A stretch of DNA of 64,000 bases from G965279355 sp965279355 (GTDB lineage: Bacteria > Pseudomonadota > Alphaproteobacteria > CACIAM-22H2), in assembly GCA_965279355.1 (NCBI GenBank), contig OZ257155.1:3968001-4032000 (forward strand), written 5' to 3'. The translations under genes were made by a program, and so were the position numbers. Shown piece after piece: positions 38,529-47,547 of the stretch (its first letter is position 1; every line of letters starts with the position of its first letter). Below the pieces are notes generated by a model that saw only the letters and a program-made list of their open reading frames with translations, was not told the origin of the DNA and searched no databases.

Positions 38529-39317
38529 TCAGGACGCCGCACCAACAATTTCGACGACGGCCTCGGCGATGCGCCGGGGCCGGTCGCCGAGGCCGGTATA
38601 GACCGCATCGGTACCGCGTGGGTCGATCTCAAGCAGTTTGGTGCCGTTCGTGACAGCGATGCCGCTGCGCGTAAGGCCGCGGATCGCGCCGGTCAGGGGC
38701 GCTGCCAGCACCTGTCCGTCAATCGAACCGATCGGTTGTCCGGCAACGACCAGATCGCCGATGGCGCGGTTGCTGGAGAATGTGCCGCTTGTTGGCGAGT
38801 AGAGCAGCCGGTCGCGGCGATGCCCCAGGATATCGCGTGGTTCGCCGGCTAACGGGGCGGACGCGCCTCTGCGGATGATCGCACCCAGATTCTCCCAGCC
38901 GGTCTCAATAACGACATCGACGGTTTCGCCGGCTACGAAGCCCGGTCCCAGACCGATCGTCAGGCGGGCAACGCCGCGCTGGCTCTCCGGCACCGATCGT
39001 TTGCGCATGCGGGCGTCGATCAGCACGTCCCAATGGATGGCGGACGGGATCGCCTCGAACGAGCCAATCCAAACTGGGATGTTTTTGCCACCCAGCGCTG
39101 CCGCAAAGGCGTCCTCGCGGTCGACGCGGATTGCCTCCACGCCGTCCAGCGTGGCCCGTCCGTCGAAGGCGGCATCGGCAAAGGACATCAGCCGCCGATG
39201 GGTGGTGGGGGTCGATTCGCTGTGGATGGCGACTGCATGGCCGGCCCGGAAGAGGGCATGCGCCACGCCCGACCCGACATCGCCAATTCCCCGGACCAGA
39301 CAGCGTAATCGCGGCAT
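38529..39317 (-). CDS. YqeB-type molybdenum-hydroxylase accessory protein
   Basis: 262 residues from ATG 39317 (an in-frame GTG at 39350 is an alternative). Starts PRLRCLVRGIGDVGSGVAHALFRAGHAVAIHSE, a Rossmann-like GxGDxxSGVA motif, followed by RRLMSFADAAFDGRATLDGVEA and GLGPGFVAGETVDVVIET, and a C-terminal biotinyl-lipoyl-like repeat region. This matches the YqeB/EF2563 family reported with selenium-dependent molybdenum hydroxylases. No hydroxylase, selD or YqeC is seen nearby, so its role here is open. Confidence 0.8.
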   Translation of the reverse strand: MPRLRCLVRGIGDVGSGVAHALFRAGHAVAIHSESTPTTHRRLMSFADAAFDGRATLDGVEAIRVDREDAFAAALGGKNIPVWIGSFEAIPSAIHWDVLIDARMRKRSVPESQRGVARLTIGLGPGFVAGETVDVVIETGWENLGAIIRRGASAPLAGEPRDILGHRRDRLLYSPTSGTFSSNRAIGDLVVAGQPIGSIDGQVLAAPLTGAIRGLTRSGIAVTNGTKLLEIDPRGTDAVYTGLGDRPRRIAEAVVEIVGAAS

Positions 39318-39461
39318 CTCTTGTTTCTGATCAGATAGATAAGGGCGCACCGTAGCACGCCGGCCCGGGGGTGATTTAGCCTTTGCTCCGAACCGGTAAA
39401 CCCGCTAAATCAGGCCACGTCCACCACCCTAGGGACGGGACGTGTTTCCCGCTTTTCGTCT

Positions 39462-40619
39462 ATGAACGAGCTTGCCCGACGCGGGCTGCTACCAGCGGGC
39501 TTGCGCGATGTTCTTCCGCCCGAAGCCGATCAGGAAGCCGAAGTCGTCCGGCGGCTGATGGACGTGTCCATCGCGCATGGCTACCGCCGCGTGAAGCCGC
39601 CCTTGGTCGAATTCGAGGACAGCCTCCTGGCGGGCGCCGGCGTGGCGATGGGCCCCAGCACCTTCCGGGTCATGGACCCCGTTTCGCAAAAGATGCTGGG
39701 CCTGCGCGCCGACATGACGCTGCAGGTGGCGCGCATTGCCGCGACCCGGCTGCGCAAGCTGCCGCGCCCCCTTCGTTTGTCCTACGCCGGAGAGGTGATG
39801 CGGGTGCGCGGCGACGAGCTTCGCCCCGAGCGTCAATTCGGACAGGTTGGCGCGGAACTCATCGGATCGGATTCTGTGGCGGCTGATGCGGAAGCGGTCT
39901 GTCTCGCCGTCGATGCGCTGACCGCGATCGGTCTTCAGAACCTCACCGTCGATCTGTCGTCCCCGCGCCTGGCACCGGCAGTCATTGCAACGGCGGGGCT
40001 CGACGCTGAACAAATTCGCAAAGTGCGCGACGCCCTGGATCGCAAGGACCAGAACGCCGTGAAGCGGAACGGCCGAGGTGCCGGCGCCATGCTGGTGGAA
40101 TTGCTCAAGGCGACCGGTCCGGCCGATCGTGCACTGACGGCGCTCTTGAAACTGAACTTGCCATCTGAGGCGGCGGCGGAAGCGAAGCGTCTGAAAGAGA
40201 CGGTCGATGTGATCCGTGCGGCGGTGCCCGGCCTGAATATCACCGTCGATCCGGTCGAGATCCGTGGGTTCGAATATCACACCGGCCTGTGCTTCACCCT
40301 GTTCGCGCGCCGCGTACGCGGCGAACTTGGGCGTGGTGGCCGGTATATGGCCGGCCACGATTTGATGCCCGGCAATGGCGAGGCCGCAACGGGTTTCACG
40401 CTGTTCATGGATACGATCCTCAAGGCGCTGCCGGAGCCGCAGGATGGAAAGCGCCTGTTCCTGCCATTCGGCACACTGCCTGCCGAGGCGAAGAGGTGGC
40501 GAGGCGACGGTTGGGTGACACTGGCCGGCCTTGAGGCCGGTTCTGGTGCGGAAGCAGAAGCGAAGCGTCATGGTTGTTCGCATATTCTTGTTAACGGTAC
40601 GCCCCGCGAGGTGAAGTAG
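39462..40619 (+). CDS. hisZ: ATP phosphoribosyltransferase regulatory subunit
   Basis: 385 residues, class II synthetase-like paralogue without tRNA binding: LPPEADQEAEVVRRLMDVSIAHGYRRVKPPLVEFEDSL, motif LRADMTLQVARIAATRL and FEYHTGLCFTLFARRVRGELGRGGRY. HisZ pairs with the short HisG, absent from this window. It is two bases before purA, a common order in alphaproteobacteria. Confidence 0.93.
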   Translation: MNELARRGLLPAGLRDVLPPEADQEAEVVRRLMDVSIAHGYRRVKPPLVEFEDSLLAGAGVAMGPSTFRVMDPVSQKMLGLRADMTLQVARIAATRLRKLPRPLRLSYAGEVMRVRGDELRPERQFGQVGAELIGSDSVAADAEAVCLAVDALTAIGLQNLTVDLSSPRLAPAVIATAGLDAEQIRKVRDALDRKDQNAVKRNGRGAGAMLVELLKATGPADRALTALLKLNLPSEAAAEAKRLKETVDVIRAAVPGLNITVDPVEIRGFEYHTGLCFTLFARRVRGELGRGGRYMAGHDLMPGNGEAATGFTLFMDTILKALPEPQDGKRLFLPFGTLPAEAKRWRGDGWVTLAGLEAGSGAEAEAKRHGCSHILVNGTPREVK

Positions 40620-40621
40620 TT

Positions 40622-41905
40622 ATGGCGAATGTGACGGTCGTCGGCTCGCAATGGGGCGACGAAGGAAAAGGCAAGATCGTTGACTGGCTGTCGCAGCGCG
40701 CGGACATCGTGGTGCGCTTCCAGGGTGGTCACAATGCCGGCCACACGCTGGTCATTGACGGCGTCACCTATAAGCTGTCTCTGCTGCCATCCGGCGTCGT
40801 GCGCAAGGGCAAGACGTCGATCATCGGCAACGGCGTGGTCGTCGATCCGTGGGCGCTGCTCAAGGAGATCGATGCCATTCGCGAGAAGGGCGTCGATGTT
40901 TCTCCCGCCAATCTGAAGATCGCCGAGAACGTCACGCTGATCCTGCCACTGCACGGCGAACTCGATCGCTTGCGCGAGGAAGCGCGCGGCGCCGCCAAGA
41001 TCGGAACGACCGGTCGCGGCATCGGTCCTGCCTATGAAGACAAGGTTGCCCGTCGCGCCGTGCGTCTCTGCGACCTTGCCGACCCAGCTGTGTTACGCGC
41101 GAAGCTCGATGAGCTGCAACGTCATCATGACGCGTTGCGTCGTGGTATGGCTCAACCACTGATCGACCGCCCGGCACTGGAAAAGGCGCTGGCGGAGATT
41201 GCGCCGAAGGTGCTGCCATACGCACATCCGGTCTGGCAGCTTCTCGACGATGCGCGGCACGCGACCAAGCGCGTCCTGTTCGAAGGTGCGCAGGGCGCCA
41301 TGCTCGATATCGATCATGGCACCTATCCGTACGTCACGTCCTCGAACACGGTGGCGGGTGCAGCAGCGGCCGGTGCCGGCATTGGTCCGGCGGCGACCGG
41401 TTACGTGCTTGGCATCACCAAGGCCTACACGACGCGCGTCGGCAGCGGCCCGTTCCCGACCGAACTGACCGATGAGATCGGACGCGGTTTGGGCGAACGC
41501 GGCAAGGAATTCGGGACGGTGACGGGGCGCCCGCGGCGCTGTGGCTGGTTCGATGCGGTGATGGTGCGCCAGGCGATCCGTGTCGGCGGCATCCGCGGGA
41601 TCGCCCTCACCAAGCTCGATGTCCTGGATGGTTTGAAGGAGTTGAAGCTCTGCGTCGGCTATAAGCGCGGCGGTACAACCCTGAATTACTTCCCGGCAAC
41701 GGGCGGTGATGTCGAGCCGGTCTACGAGACGCTCCCTGGCTGGCAGGAGAGCACCAAGGGCGCCCGTTCCTGGGCCGATCTGCCGGCTTCGGCCATCAAG
41801 TACATCCGCCGCATCGAGGAGTTGATCGGGGCACCCGTGGCCATGCTCTCGACCAGTCCAGAGCGTGAAGATACAATCCTCGTTCAGGACCCGTTCGCGG
41901 ACTGA
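40622..41905 (+). CDS. purA: Adenylosuccinate synthetase
   Basis: 427 residues, GTP-dependent ligation of IMP and aspartate in AMP synthesis. GTPase P-loop GSQWGDEGKGKIVD near residue 7, catalytic VVRFQGGHNAGHT, and C-terminal LGSxx-type TKLDVLDGLKELKLCVGY. ATG 40622 follows hisZ by two bases. Full length for the family. Confidence 0.98.
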   Translation: MANVTVVGSQWGDEGKGKIVDWLSQRADIVVRFQGGHNAGHTLVIDGVTYKLSLLPSGVVRKGKTSIIGNGVVVDPWALLKEIDAIREKGVDVSPANLKIAENVTLILPLHGELDRLREEARGAAKIGTTGRGIGPAYEDKVARRAVRLCDLADPAVLRAKLDELQRHHDALRRGMAQPLIDRPALEKALAEIAPKVLPYAHPVWQLLDDARHATKRVLFEGAQGAMLDIDHGTYPYVTSSNTVAGAAAAGAGIGPAATGYVLGITKAYTTRVGSGPFPTELTDEIGRGLGERGKEFGTVTGRPRRCGWFDAVMVRQAIRVGGIRGIALTKLDVLDGLKELKLCVGYKRGGTTLNYFPATGGDVEPVYETLPGWQESTKGARSWADLPASAIKYIRRIEELIGAPVAMLSTSPEREDTILVQDPFAD

Positions 41906-42022
41906 AGCCGAATCTGGCTGTTTGTACGGGACGTTAGACTCGAAAATTAACCAGTTGTTTGCCGGGAATGTGGATAAGTTAGGGCTTAAGTCTCATCAGA
42001 TCGATGAAGGGCTCCGCCGTCC

Positions 42023-44071
42023 ATGGCCTCCGACGCGCAAGTTGCTGAAAAGCCTGCGAAAAGCGGACCGATAACGTCGTCCGCCGCGCGCGGTTCGGTG
42101 ACGTTGGAGAACCGGATCACGATCCATCCCGATCGCCCGGTGCCCGAGTTTGCGACCCCCCAGGTCCCGGCTTTTTCTGCCGACGATGCCACCGCGCCGG
42201 CTGAACCGCGCCTCGCCTATATCTGCGATGTCGAGCCGCTGCCGCGGATCGAGACGATGGAGAAGATCAAGGCGCTGGCGCGGCCCGGTCTGACCCAGAT
42301 TGTCACGTTTGGTCCCATCGACTGGCCGGGCACCGGCGGACAGCGGCTTGCCGTGATCACCAACCCGCCACAGGGCGGCCGCCTCGTTCCGCTCAATTCG
42401 GGCAAGTTTCAGGCGATGTCGTCCGAAGCCGTGCTGAACCAGGTCATACGGCCGATCGTGACCGGTCTGACCGAGATGTTTCATCGCAACCAGATTCATC
42501 GCGGAATCCGGCCCGACAATATCTTTTATGGCGATGCAGGCCGGAGCCGCGTCGTGCTCGGCCAGTCGGTGACGGCACCTGCCGGTTATTTCCAGACACC
42601 GGCCTTTGAAACCATCGAAGCATCGACCGCCGATCCCGACGGCAAGGGTTTTGGCACGCGCGCTGAAGACATGTTTTCGCTGGGTGCGACGATTCTTTCG
42701 CTGCTGGTCGGCCGCATTCCGGGTGCCGGCATGGATCCCGACGATCTGTTCGCCGCGCGCGTCGAAAAGGGCTCGATGGATGCCTATGCCGATCAGCGCG
42801 AGATTCCGCGCGACATGGTCGACGGATTGCGCGGCCTGATGACGGACGAAACGCGCGAGCGCTGGACGCTTGAGCAGTTCAAGAGCTGGCTCGAAGGCAA
42901 CCGTGTCGGTCAGCCCCGCATTGTCGTCAATCCGCGCGCGCACGCGGGCTTCGATTTCGGGGGGAAAAAGATATGGTCCGCGCCATCGCTCGCCCTGCAG
43001 CTGACCCGTAAACCCGATCTCGGCATCAAGGCGCTGCGGTCCGGTGATGTCCATGAGTGGATGAAGAAGAGCCTTCCCGACAACACGGCGACCGACGCGC
43101 TGCATGCCGTTCTTGCGGAGTTCGAGGTCGCGGATACGTCGGACAGCCTGCTTCTTGCCAAAGCATCGATCGCAATGGATCCGTCGGCGCCGATCCGGTT
43201 TGGCGGTTACAATTTCCGGATCGACGGCATGGGCCCGATGTTGCTGGCGGCAACGCGACGTCCGAACGGCGTGCAGATTTTCGCCGAAATGTTGCGTGCC
43301 AACCTGCCGTCCTATTGGCTGAACAACCAGCCCAAACACATCAACCGCGGCGTCGGTGTCGGAGCGCATCTCGAAAAGCTTGGCCGCTGGGTATCCGACA
43401 GCTCGGCCGGCTCCGGCATCGAGCGCTGTCTCTACGATCTCAATCCAAATCTCCCCTGCCGCAGTCCGATCACGGGCGGACGCTGGGTGTCCGATCCGGC
43501 CTCGCTTCTGCCAGCGATCGATGCGGCAGCGGCGGCAGGTGGCCTTAGCCGGCAACCGATCGACCGCCATATTGCGGCTTTTCTGGCGGCGCGGTCTCAT
43601 GCCGACACCGAGCAGCTTCTTGGTCTGATGCAGACGACGGATGTCGACGAGCATTCGGCGTTGGGAACGCTACGCTTGCTCGCCGAGCTGCAATCCAGTT
43701 TCAAGGCGCAGGCGTTGCCCGGTCTCGGCAACTGGTGCGCCGAGCTGCTGAAACCGGTTATCGAATCGTTTCATCACCGCAAGCGGCGAGCCAAGCTGCT
43801 GGAGGTTGTGATGGCCGTCGCGCGGGCCGGCAATCTCCAGTCGCTTCTTAAGATCATCGACGATCCTGAATTCAAGCGCGTGGACCGCGGCGGCTTCGAG
43901 AAGGCACGCGCCAATTACGAACGTGCGGAAAACGAGCTTGCCGAGATCGAACGCAATGCCGCCAAGCGCATTTCGGACGCGCACCGCAAGGGCCGCGAGG
44001 CGGCGGCGCTGATTGCCGCCGGCGTCGCCGTCCTGACGGTCGGCGTTTCATTGATGATGCGCTGGTTATGA
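42023..44071 (+). CDS. Membrane-anchored pseudokinase
   Basis: 682 residues. About residues 65-290 form a Ser/Thr-kinase-like fold: HRGIRPDNIFYGD (159-171) replaces the catalytic HRD loop with HRG, the DFG position reads LGQ, the VAIK lysine is not evident, but PAFETIE (193-199, APE-like) and AEDMFSLG (214-221, helix F) are kept. The middle has helical, TPR-like character; the end has a coiled coil (about 620-655) and one membrane helix (about 661-680), so most of the protein is cytoplasmic. The four-base overlap couples it to the next membrane gene. Scaffold/sensor role inferred. Confidence 0.85.
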   Translation: MASDAQVAEKPAKSGPITSSAARGSVTLENRITIHPDRPVPEFATPQVPAFSADDATAPAEPRLAYICDVEPLPRIETMEKIKALARPGLTQIVTFGPIDWPGTGGQRLAVITNPPQGGRLVPLNSGKFQAMSSEAVLNQVIRPIVTGLTEMFHRNQIHRGIRPDNIFYGDAGRSRVVLGQSVTAPAGYFQTPAFETIEASTADPDGKGFGTRAEDMFSLGATILSLLVGRIPGAGMDPDDLFAARVEKGSMDAYADQREIPRDMVDGLRGLMTDETRERWTLEQFKSWLEGNRVGQPRIVVNPRAHAGFDFGGKKIWSAPSLALQLTRKPDLGIKALRSGDVHEWMKKSLPDNTATDALHAVLAEFEVADTSDSLLLAKASIAMDPSAPIRFGGYNFRIDGMGPMLLAATRRPNGVQIFAEMLRANLPSYWLNNQPKHINRGVGVGAHLEKLGRWVSDSSAGSGIERCLYDLNPNLPCRSPITGGRWVSDPASLLPAIDAAAAAGGLSRQPIDRHIAAFLAARSHADTEQLLGLMQTTDVDEHSALGTLRLLAELQSSFKAQALPGLGNWCAELLKPVIESFHHRKRRAKLLEVVMAVARAGNLQSLLKIIDDPEFKRVDRGGFEKARANYERAENELAEIERNAAKRISDAHRKGREAAALIAAGVAVLTVGVSLMMRWL

Positions 44072-44556
44072 GCAAGACCCAGGCACCTCCACAGATGGCT
44101 CCGGCGCGGGCGGGCAGCAAGACTGCGATCTGGCTGATCGGCGGCCTTGTCGTGTTCGTGATGCTGGTGATCGGCCTGGGCTCGCCGTCGCTGCTGCTGT
44201 TCATGCTGATCGGTTTCGCGCCGACCCTGGCGGCGGGTATCATCGACCAGGACAAAGAGAAACATTCCGCCATCGCGGTCGGCGCCATGAGCCTTGCCGC
44301 GATGATTCCGCTTGTCCTGGCGCAGCTTACCGAGCGTTCAGGGTCGACTTACAATGTGCTGGGCGACACTTGGGCGTGGATGAAGGTCTACGGCTGCGCA
44401 ACGATCGGCTGGCTCATCCATACCGGCGTGCCGAACATCTCGGTGATGATGTCTGACTTCCGCACGACATGGCGGCAGGAAGATCTGAAGAAGCTTCAAG
44501 ACAAGCTGATCGAGGAATGGGGCCAGGAAGTCGTTTCTAAGAAGAAGCCGTCCTAG
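44068..44556 (+). CDS. Small membrane protein coupled to the pseudokinase
   Basis: 162 residues with three or four predicted membrane helices (about 22-42, 44-61, 70-90, 105-125) and a charged C-terminal tail RTTWRQEDLKKLQDKLIEEWGQEVV. It overlaps the pseudokinase stop by four bases and is convergent with rpoH, overlapping its end by 20 bases. I recognise no family; a partner of the pseudokinase is inferred from coupling alone. Confidence 0.82.
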   Translation: MSKTQAPPQMAPARAGSKTAIWLIGGLVVFVMLVIGLGSPSLLLFMLIGFAPTLAAGIIDQDKEKHSAIAVGAMSLAAMIPLVLAQLTERSGSTYNVLGDTWAWMKVYGCATIGWLIHTGVPNISVMMSDFRTTWRQEDLKKLQDKLIEEWGQEVVSKKKPS

Positions 44557-45457
44557 CCAGCGCCGGCGGTGTGCGGTCGCGCCTGGGGGTTTCGTCGTCG
44601 ATGGCGAAGGACTTCATCGCCTTCTGCAGCTTCTCGAAGGCCCGCACCTCGATCTGGCGCACGCGCTCCCGGCTCACCGAATATTTCTGCGACAGGTCCT
44701 CGAGCGTCGTCGGCTCCTCGCGCAGGCGCCGTTCGACCAGGATGTCCCGCTCGCGCGGGTTGAGGGTCTTGAGCGCGCGCTCAAGCAGCTTCTGGCGGCG
44801 CGAGAACTCCTGCGTCTCCGCCAGCTTGATTTCCTGATTGTCGGTCTCGTCGACCAGCCAGTCCTGCCATTCGCCTTCGCTTTCGGCGCGCAGCGGCGCG
44901 TTGAGCGAATGATCCGGCGCGGCCAGGCGGCGGTTCATGCTGATCACGTCGGCTTCCGGCACGCTCAGATCCTTGGCGATCTTGGCGACGTGTTCGGGCG
45001 TCAGGTCGCCTTCCTCCATGGCCTGCATCTGGTTCTTGGCCTTGCGCAGGTTGAAGAACAGCTTCTTCTGGGCGGCGGTGGTGCCCATCTTCACCAGCGA
45101 CCACGAGTGCAGGATGTATTCCTGGATCGCCGCGCGGATCCACCACATCGCATAGGTGGCGAGGCGGAAACCGCGATCGGGATCGAAGCGCTTGACCGCC
45201 TGCATCATGCCGACATTGCCTTCCGAGATCAGCTCGGACACCGGCAGGCCGTAGCCGCGGTAACCCATGGCGATCTTCGCGACCAGCCGCAGATGGCTGG
45301 TCACCAGCTTGTGCGCGGCTTCGGTGTCGTTCCGTTCGCGCCAGCTTTTGGCCAGCATGAACTCTTCCTCCGGCTCGAGCAGGGGAAACTTGCGGATCTC
45401 CTGCAGATACCGGCTGAGGTTGCCTTCATTCGACAGCGCTGGAATGGATGCGGCCAT
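44537..45457 (-). CDS. rpoH: RNA polymerase sigma-32 factor
   Basis: 306 residues. Region 2 LVTSHLRLVAKIAMGYRGYGLPVSELISEGNVGMMQAVKRFDPDRGFRLATYAMWWIRAAIQEYIL, the RpoH box QKKLFFNLR, and region 4.2 helix-turn-helix LEDLSQKYSVSRERVRQIEVRAFEKL are diagnostic. It directs heat-shock transcription. Upstream of it lie about 175 bases before rluD. Confidence 0.97.
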   Translation of the reverse strand: MAASIPALSNEGNLSRYLQEIRKFPLLEPEEEFMLAKSWRERNDTEAAHKLVTSHLRLVAKIAMGYRGYGLPVSELISEGNVGMMQAVKRFDPDRGFRLATYAMWWIRAAIQEYILHSWSLVKMGTTAAQKKLFFNLRKAKNQMQAMEEGDLTPEHVAKIAKDLSVPEADVISMNRRLAAPDHSLNAPLRAESEGEWQDWLVDETDNQEIKLAETQEFSRRQKLLERALKTLNPRERDILVERRLREEPTTLEDLSQKYSVSRERVRQIEVRAFEKLQKAMKSFAIDDETPRRDRTPPALARTASS

Positions 45458-45582
45458 TGAACCCCTGAGGTTGGCGTGGTCTCGGCGTGCCCCCGAAAGG
45501 CGGAGATGCGGACCCCTTACCTAACGAGCAACACCGTCTCCGGTTCGCTCTGGCAAGCCAAGTGACAACGATTTGAGTAAAG

Positions 45583-45604
45583 CCCTATTGCGGCAATGAT
45601 AGGG
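45583..45604 (-). terminator. Palindrome downstream of the rluD-type gene
   Basis: CCCTA-TTGC-G-GCAA-TGA-TAGGG forms a near-perfect stem with a three-base bulge, between rluD and rpoH on the minus strand. On the sense strand it is followed by CTTTACTC, so it is a weak terminator or possibly an operator ahead of rpoH. Confidence 0.4.
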
Positions 45605-45632
45605 CACAACCCGGAAATCGGCAACCAAATCT

Positions 45633-46652
45633 CTAAATAGATTCCAGACTGTCAATCAAATCTTTGATATAACTTGAGTATGGTCGCTCAAAGCGGAGTG
45701 CCTTGCCGGTCGCCGGGTGGGTGAAGCCGAGCAGGAAGGCATCCAGCGCCTGGCCACATTGATTAACAACGGCGGCGGAAACGGCCGCTGGAACCCCTCG
45801 CCGGCTACCGCGCCCATAGACCGGGTCCCCCAGAAGGGGGTGCCCGGCGGTCGCTAGGTGGACCCGGATCTGGTGGGTCCGGCCGGTTTCCAGACGGCAT
45901 TCGATCAGGCTCGCCTGCCTGCCGGCCAGCGGCTTGATCACCCGGTAGCGGGTCAGGGCGGGCTTGCCGCGGCCGCCGCGTACCACCGCCATCTTGGTGC
46001 GCTCGCGGGGCGAGCGGCCGATGGCGCCGGTGAATTCCCCCCGCGCCGGCCGGGGCACGCCCCAGACAATGGCCGCGTAGGCGCGCTCGACCGTATGTGC
46101 CGCGAACTGTTCGGCCAGGCCGTGATGGGCGAGATCGGTTTTCGCCGCGACCAGCAGACCGCTGGTGTCCTTGTCGAGGCGATGCACGATGCCGGGCCGC
46201 GCGACCCCGCCGATGCCCGACAGGCTGGCGCCGCAATGCGCGAGCAGCGCATTGACCAGGGTGCGGTCGGGATTGCCGGGCGCGGGATGCACCACCATCC
46301 CCACCGGCTTGTCGATGACGATGAGATGCTCGTCTTCATAGACGACGGCGAGCGCCATCTTCTGCGCCTGCGCGACGGCGGGCGTGGTCTCGGGAAGCTG
46401 GACCGAGAAAATCTCCCCCGGTTTGACCCTGCGGGAGGGGTCGGATATCGTCGCCGCGTTATCCGAGACGGCGCCGGCGACGATCAGGGCCTTCACGCGC
46501 GAGCGTGACAGCGCATCGTCTCCGGCACCGGCGAGTGCGGCGGCGAGGGCGCGGTCGATGCGCTCACCGGCGGCGTCGGCCGCGATCGTCACGGTGATCG
46601 CACGGCCGTCGATCCTGAGATTGCCCGCCAGCGCGCCCGTTTCTTCGTTCAT
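45633..46652 (-). CDS. rluD: RluD-type large-subunit rRNA pseudouridine synthase
   Basis: 339 residues from ATG 46652: N-terminal S4-like domain (AGERIDRALAAAL...SRVKALIVAGAVSDN) and RluA/RluD catalytic core with Asp160 in GIVHRLDKDTSGLL. It isomerises uridines in 23S rRNA. Which RluA-group member is not certain; the S4 domain and rpoH neighbourhood favour RluD. Confidence 0.9.
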   Translation of the reverse strand: MNEETGALAGNLRIDGRAITVTIAADAAGERIDRALAAALAGAGDDALSRSRVKALIVAGAVSDNAATISDPSRRVKPGEIFSVQLPETTPAVAQAQKMALAVVYEDEHLIVIDKPVGMVVHPAPGNPDRTLVNALLAHCGASLSGIGGVARPGIVHRLDKDTSGLLVAAKTDLAHHGLAEQFAAHTVERAYAAIVWGVPRPARGEFTGAIGRSPRERTKMAVVRGGRGKPALTRYRVIKPLAGRQASLIECRLETGRTHQIRVHLATAGHPLLGDPVYGRGSRRGVPAAVSAAVVNQCGQALDAFLLGFTHPATGKALRFERPYSSYIKDLIDSLESI

Positions 46653-46690
46653 GCCCAGTCTTCGTTCATACCACGACACTGACCCAGCCT

Positions 46691-47038
46691 ATGCAAGCGC
46701 TCAAGACCGTTGTCATCGTCCTCGGCTTTATTATCGTCGCCGGTTTCGGCCTGCTCATTTTCGGTCTGACGCAGAACTGGCATCGCCCGGCGGAGACCGC
46801 GGCGCCGGCACCCGTGGCGGCAACCGTCCGCGTGCCGATGTCGGGTGCGGGCTGGGGCAACGTCACGCTGTCCCTGCCGGCCGGTGCGAAAATCCGCTCG
46901 GTCACCGCCGCCGGTCCGCTTGTCGTCGTGCATGTTGAGGGCCCCTCCGGGGAACTCAAGAGCCCCTCCGAGCAACTCATCACGCTGAACCCCGCCACCG
47001 GTGCCGTGGTCGGCACCTTTACGGTTCCCGCGCCGTGA
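46691..47038 (+). CDS. Hypothetical membrane-anchored protein
   Basis: 115 residues: one N-terminal membrane helix (about 5-25, TVVIVLGFIIVAGFGLLIFGL) and a small soluble domain (VTLSLPAGAKIRSVTAAGPLVVVHVEGP...LITLNPATGAVVGTFTV). It begins 38 bases from the divergent rluD start and overlaps the next gene by four bases. It may be the DUF6476 family often placed beside rluD-type genes in alphaproteobacteria, but that is uncertain. Confidence 0.82.
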   Translation: MQALKTVVIVLGFIIVAGFGLLIFGLTQNWHRPAETAAPAPVAATVRVPMSGAGWGNVTLSLPAGAKIRSVTAAGPLVVVHVEGPSGELKSPSEQLITLNPATGAVVGTFTVPAP

Positions 47039-47547
47039 TCGTGATCGCGCGGGACGTGCTGCGCCAGATCATGGATGCCGCCGAGTCAGCGTATCCCGGC
47101 GAATGCTGCGGCCTGCTGGCCGGTCATGTGCTGCCGTCCGGCGCGATCGAGGTGACGCGCGCCTATCGCAGCGCCAATCTCAGCCGGGAACGCAAACGCT
47201 TCGAGATCGATCCGCGGCTCTGGGTCGATGTCTCGCGCGCGCTGGGGCGCGGCCCGCTGAAAGTTGTCGGCCTCTATCACTCGCATCCTGACGGCCCGGC
47301 GCAGCCGTCCGCCGTCGATCTCGAGGCGGCGTGGGGCGAGGAACTGGCCTGGGTCATCGTCTCGGTCTCCTCAGGCGCCGAGCCGCTCGAGCCCGGAGAC
47401 GAACCCGGCAGACCGCAGGCGATCCAGGTGACGGCGCATATCCTCGATCACGACGGCCAGCAGTTCCGCCCGCTGGTCGTGCGGACACCGGACTGGACGC
47501 CGTATCCGGTCCGCGCGCCGGTGGAACCGCCGAAGAGCGACGACTAA
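47035..47547 (+). CDS. JAMM/MPN+ metalloprotease (Mec-like)
   Basis: 170 residues. A complete JAMM zinc site: Glu23 (GECCGLLAG), His82-Ser-His84-Pro, Ser92 and Asp95 (HSHPDGPAQPSAVDLEAA). Bacterial members cleave C-terminal or isopeptide bonds of small beta-grasp carriers in sulfur transfer or related pathways. GTG start overlaps the previous gene. The minus-strand Rieske oxygenase overlaps its end by four bases. Confidence 0.92.
   Translation: MIVIARDVLRQIMDAAESAYPGECCGLLAGHVLPSGAIEVTRAYRSANLSRERKRFEIDPRLWVDVSRALGRGPLKVVGLYHSHPDGPAQPSAVDLEAAWGEELAWVIVSVSSGAEPLEPGDEPGRPQAIQVTAHILDHDGQQFRPLVVRTPDWTPYPVRAPVEPPKSDD

Noticed and set aside
41996..43654. Minus-strand frame of about 550 codons
   Set aside because: Antisense to the pseudokinase; no recognisable motif.
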